A DNA stretch of 64,000 nt from Cladorrhinum sp. PSN259 (Eukaryota > Ascomycota > Sordariomycetes > Sordariales > Podosporaceae): assembly GCA_033725935.1 (NCBI GenBank), contig MU867098.1, forward strand, positions 124,001 through 188,000, written 5' to 3'. Shown in pieces: positions 35,974 to 45,119 of this stretch (its first letter is position 1; every line of letters begins with the position of its first letter). Below the pieces are notes generated by a model. It saw nothing but the letters and a program-made list of their open reading frames with translations, searched no databases and was not told where the DNA came from. The position numbers and the translations under genes are program-made.

Positions 35974-37712
35974 TCAGAGAACGTCCTCCTCCATGGCGGC
36001 ATCACCACCAGCGGCCGGAGCCGGAGCAGCAGTGTTGGTGTTGTCTGCATTAGCGGCACTGTCGAAGTAGTCGGCCATCTCAGAATCGAGCTCCTCCGCG
36101 GTCTTCTTGGCCGGGCGAGCGGTGCGACCCTTGCGCGGCGCCTTCTTGGCACCGGCCTTGCCAGCAGCAACCCCACCCTTGGCCCCATTGGCACCATGCT
36201 TCACCGCGGCAGCAGACTTGGGCTGAACCTTGGGAGGAGCAACGCGCTGAGCAAGAGACTTGGGCTGAGGGATCAGCTCGGCGGAAGCGACAACAACCTC
36301 AACCTGTGGGAACTGTTAACAACGCCACTCTCCGTATTAGTGATGTGGTAGATTCGAACATACCTTGACGGGTCTGTTGTCGATGAGGAGTCCGTTGAGG
36401 GTCTGGAAAGCCTTGCTGGCACCGTCGGCGTGGTGGAAAATGACGTTGGCCATACCACGGCTGACACCGCCGGGGCCGTAGTTGATCTCCACCTTCTTGA
36501 CATTGCCAACAGCCTGCTGGAAGTACTCCTATCGGTGGAAATTGATGGTTAGCGTCAAACAAAGACTGATGATATATCGATTATCCGTTTCCAGGTCTGG
36601 TCGAAATAAAACGTCCGTGAAATTAATCGCGCAACATTCAAAGGCAGGCATGTCCGGGAACATGGGGAAGAAACAGCGAGCAAAGCAGCGAGCAAGATCC
36701 CTCGAGTAGCGTCACCAGCGACTGACGGGTGAGCTAAATCCGACAATCACTGGAACCGTTCATCCGAAATTCGTAGGAAACCCGACCGAGCGTGCGAAAT
36801 CCAACCCAACCAAAAAACATGTTTCGTTCCATACGATGCGAACCATCCAAAAATGAAAGGGAGCACCATGCTGAGGTTACTCCCGCAACGACATTCACAA
36901 GGCCCCAGAGTCTTGACGGATTCACCCGACCATGACTTGAGGCGAGAAGTGTGTCGCATCTGCGGCTCACTGCAAGGCTCGCTGGAATGCAAAATCATCA
37001 AACCGGTGACCAGCCAGTTGAGATAGTGCCGAACACCCAGCTAGGCTCATCTGTCCGATTGATTGCCTGAACCCATATATTATCTGTGCTTTGCTCCGAA
37101 CCGCGGCCGCTTGCCAGGCAGCCCGGGAATGGGGAGTGTGCAACAAGACAGGGGTTTGCTCAACCTCCGTTTGAATGACGGCGGCAGGAATGCAACACAT
37201 GAGTGGTGCGCTCGCACGTCGGGAAGGAGCCTTTGGCATCGTGACAGTCGCTTTCAAGCGCTGAAGGTGTGTTGATTGGCCACCCAAAAATTGTCCACCG
37301 AGGACGGGACGTGGATAGAGATATATGCCACAGAAGAGGGGTGTCGATAAAAGTCCGGAGGCTTGAATGACCTCATCAGTAATAACATACCTTGATCTGC
37401 GCCTCGGAAACATCCTTGGGCTTTCAGGGGGTTAGCTATGTTTGCGTGAATCGGTTGAAGCTAGGTTGTACGGGAACTTACCAAGTTGCTGACAACGATC
37501 TTGCTCTCGCCGACTAGACCGGCACCCTTGCCAGTGGCAGGCTTGGTCGCATTGCGAGCAGGCCTGGTGTTCTTCTGAATACCACCAGCGGGTGCAGTGG
37601 GAGTAGGGCGGTTGGCGCCAACAGAGCGACGCTGAGACTTGCGGCGGCCCTGCTGGTTCTTGCGCTGGCTGGAGAGGATCTCGTCAAGAGACTGGTCGAG
37701 CTTGCCAGACAT
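35974..37712 (-). CDS. Yra1/ALY (REF) family mRNA export adaptor
   Basis: Exons 37712-37482, 37420-37391, 36528-36364 and 36303-35974 join in frame to 251 residues. Yra1/ALY joins the TREX complex in the nucleus, binds mRNA and hands it to the Mex67 export receptor. The N-terminal box MSGKLDQSLDEILSSQRK matches the conserved REF N-terminus. One RRM covers about residues 71-145 (IVVSNLPKDVSEAQIKEYF, then NVIFHHADGASKAFQTLNG). The C-terminal box SLAQRV, a basic Ala/Lys region and EELDSEMADYF, the REF C-terminal motif, follow. Intron 1 is 61 bp, exon 2 is a 30-nt microexon, intron 2 is 862 bp and intron 3 is 60 bp. Intron 2 is by far the longest inside any gene here and may be used for autoregulation, as in budding yeast. 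Confidence 0.93.
36529..37390 (-). other. 862-bp intron of the Yra1 gene
   Basis: GTATGT donor, GACGCTAACC branch site about 30 bp before a CGATAG acceptor. It splits QIK from EYF in the RRM. Other introns in this window are mostly 53-85 bp. No good C/D-box snoRNA motif pair was found inside. Confidence 0.85.
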
Positions 37713-38884
37713 GATGGCGACTGTAATAAGCGAGAATGTAGACGTGAGAGTGTAGTTTGGGGTATTTAAGAGTGGCAATCGAAGCGAAAGCTGGTTGGGC
37801 TTTGCAGTCGATGATGTAGTCGCAGAAGCGAAAAGTGCGGTCGGGCGATGGTCTGATTACTCGCCGGGTTCAGGTTTCGCTGCTGCAACACGTCGCGTCA
37901 AAGGTCGCGGTCGGCGGTGCAAGCAGGTGGAAAAAGTGAGGGTTCTTGGTTGTTTTGATATTGCTTGTAATTTGGCGAGTTTTCAGGTCGGCGAAGTTGG
38001 TTGCAAACCTGAATAATTGAAGAGAAGGTTGTTGGCGGGGGTGGGATGGTTTTGGTGGTGGAGGCTGATAAAGGGAGTGAGAATGGTGGAAGGGGGGAGG
38101 GAAATGGAGTCGCGCGAGAATTTGAGGGCGCAACCTGTTGGATCCATGGATGACTGCGCCTGGCCGCCTGGCAGGGAAGGCAGGCGCGCCGAGCCCCGGC
38201 TGCCCAGTGGAAGCTTCGTGGCAACTGCCGCCGTAGGAGCTCTAACCGCTTCTGGCATTAGCTGATTTTCCGAGCCACAGCTTCCCCTGAGAAGCAGCTC
38301 CGTTGTAGCAGTACAAAGTTGCAGTTCCACCTGCCAGCAGCTGCCGATTGCATTTATAACGAGATACACGATGCAACCTTGATGGATGATGTGTGAAAGA
38401 CTGGAAGTCAAAGATGCTGGATGTCGAGAACAATGGTAACACAAAAGTTTAAATTTTATGTATTCCTTTCGGGGCCTTACTCAACATATGAAATGCCTTG
38501 TTTACCTATGTATCAGGTATGAGGCTGGTGTAATGAGATATCTACCCACTGTGAAACTTGCAAGCACTGCCATCCACCATGCATCGCTCATTTGAATATT
38601 GAATGCCTGAGAACCATCCACCGAACCGCAAGTTACTTTTGCTCCCCCAAGCTCATATTCCCTCGAGGAGCTCCGGAGTTTTATTTTTCTCAGTTCCAGT
38701 CACATCTCCGATGCGGACCTCCTTCCCCTCTCCCTCACGGGTGCCTCTTTCCCAGTTACCATGCCGGGCGTCAAAGCTTCTCAACCAGCGCGCTCGAAGG
38801 CTCCCATGTCTTTTTAACATCCCCAATCGCCGAGTGCTTGTGCTTCTTTTATCGTACAATTTCCCTGTCGCCCACGCGACGCCT
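37713..38884. promoter_or_regulatory. Upstream region of Yra1 and trailer of the Ost4-like gene
   Basis: No gene supported. Sequence next to 37712 is the Yra1 leader and promoter on the minus strand. The part from about 38450 to 38884 is the trailer of the minus-strand Ost4-like gene and is T/C-rich. Confidence 0.55.
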
Positions 38885-39040
38885 TTATTTTGCCTTGACC
38901 GAGGCGCCCTTCCCTTTCAATGATGCCTTCTGCTCCTTATCGCCAGCATTTACTTCGAGGAAGTGGTAGACAACAATGAGAAAAGCAGCAGCCGAGCCAA
39001 GTGAAATGGCGAGGTTGTAAAGACCGCCGTCAGTAATCAT
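38885..39040 (-). CDS. Ost4-like mini-subunit of oligosaccharyltransferase
   Basis: A 51-residue protein starting MITDGGLYNLAISLGSAAA. It has one membrane helix (about residues 9-30, ending FLIVVYHFLEVNA) and a short Lys-rich cytosolic tail (KGKGASVKAK). Ost4 proteins are single-span peptides of about 36 residues that hold Stt3 and Ost3/6 together in the ER N-glycosylation complex; the MI(S/T)D start and IVxYH(F)xE pattern match that family. This one is longer by the tail. A probable leader intron at 39186-39121 has a GTACGA donor, CTAAC branch and GTACAG acceptor. The gene is short enough to be missed by automatic calling. It is divergent from the DFRP1 gene. Confidence 0.8.
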   Translation of the reverse strand: MITDGGLYNLAISLGSAAAFLIVVYHFLEVNAGDKEQKASLKGKGASVKAK

Positions 39041-39684
39041 GTTTGCTGATCGTGGCTGGACGTTGGCTGGTGATGTTCTGGAATGGCAGTGGGATTTTGG
39101 AGACGAGATTCTGCGACAAGCTGTACCAGAGGCAGTTAGTTTTGGACGAACATAATATGTCAAAAACTTAAAGAGCAATCTCGTACCTCAGTGCGCTTGA
39201 AATTTTGCGCAAACAGGCGAAATGAACAAGCGAACAGAAGTGGTGATGGTTCAACGTCAGAGAGATCTGGAATCAGCAGTGGACAGCTTTCACCCCGGAC
39301 CTGGCGCTGCGCAATGCCACCTGGAAGCTCACTCCCAGTCGCCGATGTACTGGTACTGATAGGCTGATTGCAGGATCAGACAGGCACCAAGTCACGTGTT
39401 CGAGTCGCCCTCTCACTCGACGTCAGGGCTGTGGCACACTTTCGGGTGGGCCTTTTTGGGCCTGGTCCATTCAAGACTCCAACCCACTCCGCTGCAGCAT
39501 TCAGTGGAAGAAGTTCCCCCGCGTGGAAACTTTGAACACGGCGAGTTGTGCACTCTACAAAATCTCGACCGTCACCTAGATCCAGCCACCAAAGGCTCAA
39601 AGATTGGTTGCTACAAATTCATAGACTAATACACCAAAACCACCCAGTTGTTCGAAAGAGTTTCGACTCGAAAAATCGCCCATC
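39041..39684. promoter_or_regulatory. Divergent promoter between Ost4-like and DFRP1 genes
   Basis: This 644-bp head-to-head interval holds the Ost4-like leader intron (39121-39186) and a CACGTG palindrome at 39393-39398 within GTCACGTG. In yeast and other fungi CACGTG is bound by bHLH factors such as Cbf1. No coding sequence seen. Confidence 0.5.
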
Positions 39685-40827
39685 ATGGCTCCGAAAAAAG
39701 AACAGAAGGCTGCCGGCAAGAAAGTCGACGCCAAGAAGGCTGTCGACGACAAGACCTTCGGTATGAAGAATAAGAAGGGTTCGGCCGCTCAGAAACAGAT
39801 TGCCCACCTCCAATCCTCGATGAAGGCTGGCGGAAGTGCCGAACAGAAGCGCAAGGATGCCGAGAAGGCTGCCCGAGAAAAAGAGAAGAAGGCCGCCGAG
39901 GATGCTAAGCGGGAGGCCGAGATGCTTCTCAACAAACCGGCCCAGATTCAAAAAGTCCCCTTCGGTGTTGATCCCAAGACCGTTGTCTGCATCTTCTTCA
40001 AGAAGGGCAACTGCGAGAAGGGCAAGAAGTGCAAGTTTGCCCATGACTTGGCCGTTGAGCGCAAGGTCGAAAAGAGGAACTTGTATGAGGATTCCAGAGA
40101 AACCCCCGAGGAAAAGAAGAAGGAGGAGACATCAGCCGACTGGGACGAGGAAAAGCTCAAGGCCGTTGTTCTGTCCAAGAAGGGCAACCAGCGGACCAGC
40201 ACCGACAAGGTGTGCAAATACTTTATTACAGCCATCGAAGATGGCAAGTACGGTTGGTTCTGGATTTGCCCGAACGGCGGCGATAAGTGCATGTACAAGC
40301 ACGCTCTTCCACCTGGGTACGTCTTCATCATCCTTTTCTTGATCATTGAATTATCACCACTAACAATATCCACCAGCTTCGTTCTCAAGACCAAGGAACA
40401 GCGCGCAGCAGAAAAGGCTCTCCTGGACAAGTCGCCACTCAAGACCCTCACGATCGAAGAGTTCCTCGAGTCCGAGAGACACAAGCTCACCGGCACCCTC
40501 ACCCCCGTCACGCCAGAATCTTTTGCCAAATGGAAGAAGGAGCGCATGGACAAGAAGGCCGCCGAGGAAGCGCTCAAGAAGGCCAAGGAGGACACTGGTC
40601 GTGCCCTATTCGAGAGCGGCAAGTGGAAATTGGAGGAAGAGGAGGAAGAGGAAGAGGAAGACGACAGTGCATGGAACTTGGAGAGGCTACGGAAGGAGAC
40701 GGAGTCGCTCAGGACGAGGAAGGAGGAGGAGAGGCTGGCTTCCATTGCTGGCATTCCAATCGCGAGCACAAGCAATGTCGTGACCCCGCCAGAGCAAGAG
40801 GCAGAGCCGGCGGAACAGACCACCTGA
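39685..40827 (+). CDS. DFRP1/Tma46-type CCCH zinc-finger protein
   Basis: Exons 39685-40316 and 40377-40827 give 360 residues. Tma46 (human DFRP1/ZC3H15) binds and stabilises the ribosome-associated GTPase Rbg1/DRG1 in the cytoplasm and takes part in translation. The Lys/Ala-rich N-terminus MAPKKEQKAAGKK and FGMKNKKG are typical. The first CCCH finger is at about residues 100-117 (CIFFKKGNCEKGKKCKFAH). The second, larger finger starts at about 175 (CKYFITAIEDGKYGWFWICP) and ends CMYKHALPPGF. The DRG-binding region follows (TIEEFLESERHKL). The C-terminus is acidic then charged (EEEEEEEEEDD). The 60-bp intron lacks a stop in frame, so an uncorrected reading adds 20 false hydrophobic residues; removing it restores LPPGFVLK. 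Confidence 0.95.
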   Translation: MAPKKEQKAAGKKVDAKKAVDDKTFGMKNKKGSAAQKQIAHLQSSMKAGGSAEQKRKDAEKAAREKEKKAAEDAKREAEMLLNKPAQIQKVPFGVDPKTVVCIFFKKGNCEKGKKCKFAHDLAVERKVEKRNLYEDSRETPEEKKKEETSADWDEEKLKAVVLSKKGNQRTSTDKVCKYFITAIEDGKYGWFWICPNGGDKCMYKHALPPGYVFIILFLIIELSPLTISTSFVLKTKEQRAAEKALLDKSPLKTLTIEEFLESERHKLTGTLTPVTPESFAKWKKERMDKKAAEEALKKAKEDTGRALFESGKWKLEEEEEEEEEDDSAWNLERLRKETESLRTRKEEERLASIAGIPIASTSNVVTPPEQEAEPAEQTT

Positions 40828-41721
40828 AAGTTGGACCGAACAGAAAGTTAACAACGACGCCGCCGCGCCGCCGGGCGATGGTAGTGAGCCCACAAGAGAG
40901 CTCCTCCTCAATCGGCATGCAGCGGTGTCCAGGCAGGGGGGAATCTGGCGAGACATTTGGGAACAGTGTTATCATTTTAGAGAAGTGGGCCAGCTTGCAT
41001 CAGAGATCATATCAGAATGGTCATGGTCTTTTGGGGCAGGGCAGGGCAGGAGGAGGGCAGGAGGAAGAAGAGGAGGGACAATCAAAATCGGGTACATGGC
41101 GAGTTATGGCGGAATAGGCTCTCGTCGGTAATGAGAGTACGAAGAGAATGAATGATTCATTTTGGCATTTTTGATCTTTGCTTTAAAGAGACTCCACTAC
41201 GTTGCTGATTCTACGAGTGCATGCTTTCCGATTCTGGAACTTGGCATCAAAATGTCCAACTTTGTCCATCGTCACACAGTGATTGTTCTCGTGAATCCCT
41301 TTCTCCTTTCTTGGTTTTTTTATTTTATATATATATATATAACGCCTCATTCACATTCACTTTCATGACCCTTTTATATCCAAGTTACACATATATATTC
41401 CTCTTATATATTCACGTCTATTATGTACTCTCATAGCACCCTTTTCCATCTAAGCAAAGGATGTTTTTTTTCTCTTTGATCAAGCACCATTGACTCTCAT
41501 GACCCTTTTTTACAATATCCGAACAAGGTCGTACCTATCTCTTTATTCATCCCCTGTCCATTCTCAGAAAGGCATGTAAACATTTATTTCTTTACAAGAC
41601 TTATTTACATCTCCAATCAATCCCCACTGCTCTGTCACATCAGTCCCTATTGTTCTCTTAATCACGTCTATTTCTCTTTCTCTCTCTCTTCCTCTCTCCA
41701 AAAAAGCGAGTTCCTTCATGT
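40828..41721. other. Convergent 3' region, T/A-rich
   Basis: No gene seen. It holds the trailers of DFRP1 (plus) and the CorA-like gene (minus). TATATATATA lies at about 41328-41340 and T runs are common from 41310. Confidence 0.7.
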
Positions 41722-43437
41722 TCATATAGTCCTAGTCCTCCTCTCATATCCATGTATCAAAACCCCCTCAGGAACATCCCTCCTAACCTTCTTTGCCCCT
41801 ATTCCTCTTCCTTCCATCCAAAAAACCCCCCTAACAGCCCCCCACCACCCCAATTCCTCCTTCTTCCAAGCTCTCATTCTTCCAGCTTCACCATCATCGC
41901 CATCAGGCAACCTCTCCACAATGATGCTCTCCGGTAAACCACCAACGATCCTCTCCTCAACATCATGATCCCTCCTCCCATGATCATGGCCACCACCACC
42001 ACCACCACTACTACTACCATCATTCACACGATACCCCTTTTCCTCATCCCAATCCACAGAAGGTACCCTTCCACAATCACCAACAAGACTCAGATGATGC
42101 AGATGATGATGATGACCCTGACCCCCACCCCCACTGGCACCACCGCCATCCGCAATACTGCCAGCCGTAACCTCAACCCACACCTCCATCTTCCTCACGG
42201 TATCCGCGTATATAATCAACACGCCCAAAAGCGACAGAGGCAAAGCAATTGCCCAAAAGAGATAAAACTTTGGCGCGGTAGGTCCAAACGTGTCCCCCAT
42301 CGAGAGTATCCCAGAAACGATGGGAATCGGAAGTAGGATCCCGCCCAGGTACGAGATGCGATCCAGGGAGCGTTGGTTCTCGTCTTTTTCTTTTTCTTCT
42401 TCTCCGGTATTGAGTCTTGGTTTTCTTCGTCGTCTGAGCGGAAGACCAGCAGTCGTGGGAAAAGAATTCCGAGGATTCTGCAAGGCAAGAGGAGGGAATG
42501 ATGATGACGATGGCGAGTCTATGGGAAGAAAACGGCGTCGTGGTCCGCGGGACTGAGCGCTGAGGGAAAGGAGCGAGATGCGTCTTTCGACTGACGATAA
42601 GAGGGGGGAAGTCCAATCCGTAATGGACTGGTTGGACTCGAGCGAGGATAAAAGTTGCCAATAAAGATTTATTGTGTCATCCAAGTTTGGAGGAGAGGGC
42701 AGCCGGGGAGGAAGCGGGGGAGGAGCTTCTAGAGCGTCCAGGAGGCTAAGCCATTTTTTGTGGATGAGGCTCGACATTGTGGTGCGTAAGCCGTTGGAAG
42801 AGGAGGAAGAAGAAGAGAGTCTTTCAGAACTGGAAAGAAATCTTCCTTCAAAGGTCGACTCCCACTTTACGGTGGCGCTCTTGTTCCAGAGTGGCTTGTC
42901 GAGGAAGAGGATGTTATCTGCGGTGCCTGTCTCCCAGAGGCAAGCGCGAGAAAAGATGGCCGACACCTTGCCGCCGCTTGTCGTCATCGATTTAATCGGT
43001 GGTTTCTTCATCAGGTCGCTTTCCCTGGGTGGCGTGGCGGGGGGAGGAATATCATCGCCGTGGATAAGCTCAGGGTATTCCCAGATGATTCCACCACGAT
43101 AACTCTTAGAGGGGTTGATTACAGTCGGATTGTATCTCTTCCTCTCCGCACACGCTTCACTAAAGTCGTCATCCATCGTGTGCGTCTCACTCTCCAAGAG
43201 TGTACTCAAAAAGTCGGGAGGCATCCCGTGGAAGACAAACAATCTTTTCCCTCCTCCCTGCTCTGATTTTCTGAGTGCAGCACCCAAGGCGTGTGGTGTC
43301 TTGAGGCCAACAACAGGATGTCGTCGTGTATATATATCTTTTTCCGCGTCATGCCGCCATTCAATGAGGTATACAGGAAGCGAATGGATGTCGCCGGCTT
43401 GGGCTTCTGAGGAGGTTTCCGGTTGCTGAATCACCAT
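41722..43437 (-). CDS. CorA-like two-helix membrane protein
   Basis: A single exon of 571 residues from the ATG at 43437 (context AACCATGGTG), preferred to upstream non-ATG extension. A long soluble N-terminal region is followed by two adjacent membrane helices at about residues 366-416 (YLGGILLPIPIVSGILSMG and FYLFWAIALPLSLLGVLIIY), the plan of CorA Mg transporters and their many fungal relatives. The Gly-Met-Asn signature that should end the first helix is absent (here SMGD), so metal transport cannot be assumed. The C-terminal tail of about 155 residues is unusual for CorA: Gly/His-rich runs (GQGHHHHLHHLS) and a basic end. Ser runs lie near residues 220-240. The N-terminal part resembles fungal CorA-like proteins of unknown function. 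Family call moderate, function open. Confidence 0.7.
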   Translation of the reverse strand: MVIQQPETSSEAQAGDIHSLPVYLIEWRHDAEKDIYTRRHPVVGLKTPHALGAALRKSEQGGGKRLFVFHGMPPDFLSTLLESETHTMDDDFSEACAERKRYNPTVINPSKSYRGGIIWEYPELIHGDDIPPPATPPRESDLMKKPPIKSMTTSGGKVSAIFSRACLWETGTADNILFLDKPLWNKSATVKWESTFEGRFLSSSERLSSSSSSSNGLRTTMSSLIHKKWLSLLDALEAPPPLPPRLPSPPNLDDTINLYWQLLSSLESNQSITDWTSPLLSSVERRISLLSLSAQSRGPRRRFLPIDSPSSSSFPPLALQNPRNSFPTTAGLPLRRRRKPRLNTGEEEKEKDENQRSLDRISYLGGILLPIPIVSGILSMGDTFGPTAPKFYLFWAIALPLSLLGVLIIYADTVRKMEVWVEVTAGSIADGGGASGGGGQGHHHHLHHLSLVGDCGRVPSVDWDEEKGYRVNDGSSSGGGGGGHDHGRRDHDVEERIVGGLPESIIVERLPDGDDGEAGRMRAWKKEELGWWGAVRGVFWMEGRGIGAKKVRRDVPEGVLIHGYERRTRTI

Positions 43438-43621
43438 GGTTGGTTTTTTTATATATATCAAGAAAGAAAGTTGTATGTAAACCAAAACAGCAAAAACAGA
43501 GAGTCTGCAAAAATGCTATGATGAAACAAAAAAGTTCTAAAGTTCTTTGGTGATAAAATGAGAAGAACATGAAGAAAGAACCCCGACAGGTAGAGTTATA
43601 TCATTTCAAGTTTCGGTAGGT

Positions 43622-43654
<33 letters not shown>

Positions 43655-45119
43655 GCACACTCGCACACTCCCCAGGTCCTTCACCTTCCCTGCAACTCCA
43701 GTAAGCACTATACGTCAAGGTAGTAACTGCCGCTCGCCATTGTGATCACTTCAGCCTTGAGATGGAATTTCCCGATTTCCATTTCCACTTTCCTTGGGCA
43801 GGCAGTTGGCAAAAATCTACCATGAGACCCGAAGGCACACAGCAGAAAGGCAACCACACCCGCACCCACCATAACCCCTTTCTCCTTCTACCGAAACTGC
43901 CGGGAATAAAAATTCAAGTAAAATGACAGACAGCCAGACAAGGGCTAAAGTAAACATAGGAGCCGTCACGCCGACCAAGTGTCAATCTCAGACCACACCC
44001 AGGACGTCATATTTTGACCCAGACCCAGACCAAAAAAAAGAGTCATCTGGACTGTGGGAGGAATATAATAGTCCATGTGAACTGTCTGTTGGTCACGGGC
44101 TTACATGGAAGAAAACTGGACATGTAATGTACTACCTCACTAGGTGCTCTAGGTATGTGCTCTAGGGACTCTAGGCTGCAACAGCAATATATTCCACGCA
44201 GTATGATTGGCAAGGCTTTCCCAGGTGTTCAATTCGCAACCATGGGAATTCCAGGCACGCGACGCCACCCCCTGGTTCATGTTTCTGTCACCCACCACAC
44301 AGTTCAAGTCAGGGAAGGACCAAGAAGCAATTCACAACACCAACAATGAAAAACATGTATTATTTCTTTCTCTCCTTTCTCTGCAACTCTGTCCGTTAAA
44401 TATTCTGTCTTCTTTTTGCCTTTTCTTGCCTTCCTGGCCCCAACACACTACTCACATCCTAACACGCTTTTCTTTCCTTCACCACCACCACCACCATCAA
44501 CATCCATGAAAAAAGAATTAGCTAGCTAGAGAAAAATAAAAACGCCATGTCCCATTAGAAGGTAAAACCATTATAGATGAGATGAATGTAAAAAAAAAAA
44601 AAAAAGGTTTCTTCCCCGTTCCTCGTCTCTCATCCCCCCTCGGTCCCTCCGTTTGCCATACTCGTATATCTCCTTTGCTTCTCCAGCATCAACATATAAC
44701 AGATTCTAAAAAAATGAGGGTGTGACCTAAAAAACCGCAATGATAACGAAAATGTGAAAAAAGACGAAAACAAAAAACTTCGATCGCCGCGCTCGTCTGG
44801 ACTTTCTGTCGTGTTTCGTTTGTCTTTCATCTTTCGAAAATGAAATCCCAAGCCTCCTTACCAAGAGAAGAAGAGAGCCAGAAAAAATGAACCAAGCCAA
44901 AAAAAGGCACACAATTCACAAAAAGCAAAGCCAGGCCTCTCCTCCCCCGGAGCCTGCTTCCCTGTCCCTCTTTCTCCCTCTTCTGCTCATCCAAGACCTC
45001 GACCTCTCAGAAACAGAACCCCACTGACTACCTCCTCCTTCCCCCTTTCCACCTCCATCATCTTGATTTCCCATCTCTCCTTCTTCATTCTCAGCAGTCA
45101 TCAATTTCCGAGTCAATCC
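43438..45119. other. Intergenic region between CorA-like and NRC-2 genes
   Basis: No gene supported. The left part is the upstream region of the CorA-like gene and holds a CA repeat. The right part, from about 44340, is the NRC-2 trailer on the minus strand and includes a run of about 16 A (44591-44606) and a CACCAC repeat near 44480. Confidence 0.6.
43624..43652. repeat. (CA)n dinucleotide repeat
   Basis: About 14 CA units followed by two CTCGCACA-type variants, about 190 bp upstream of the CorA-like start codon. Confidence 0.95.

Noticed and set aside
36529..37390. Intronic snoRNA in the long Yra1 intron
   Set aside because: Only weak TGATGA-like strings; no paired C and D boxes with closing stem.
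39948..40823. 291-codon minus-strand frame antisense to DFRP1
   Set aside because: Ser-rich mirror of the Lys/Glu-rich sense frame; the sense strand has the conserved CCCH fingers.
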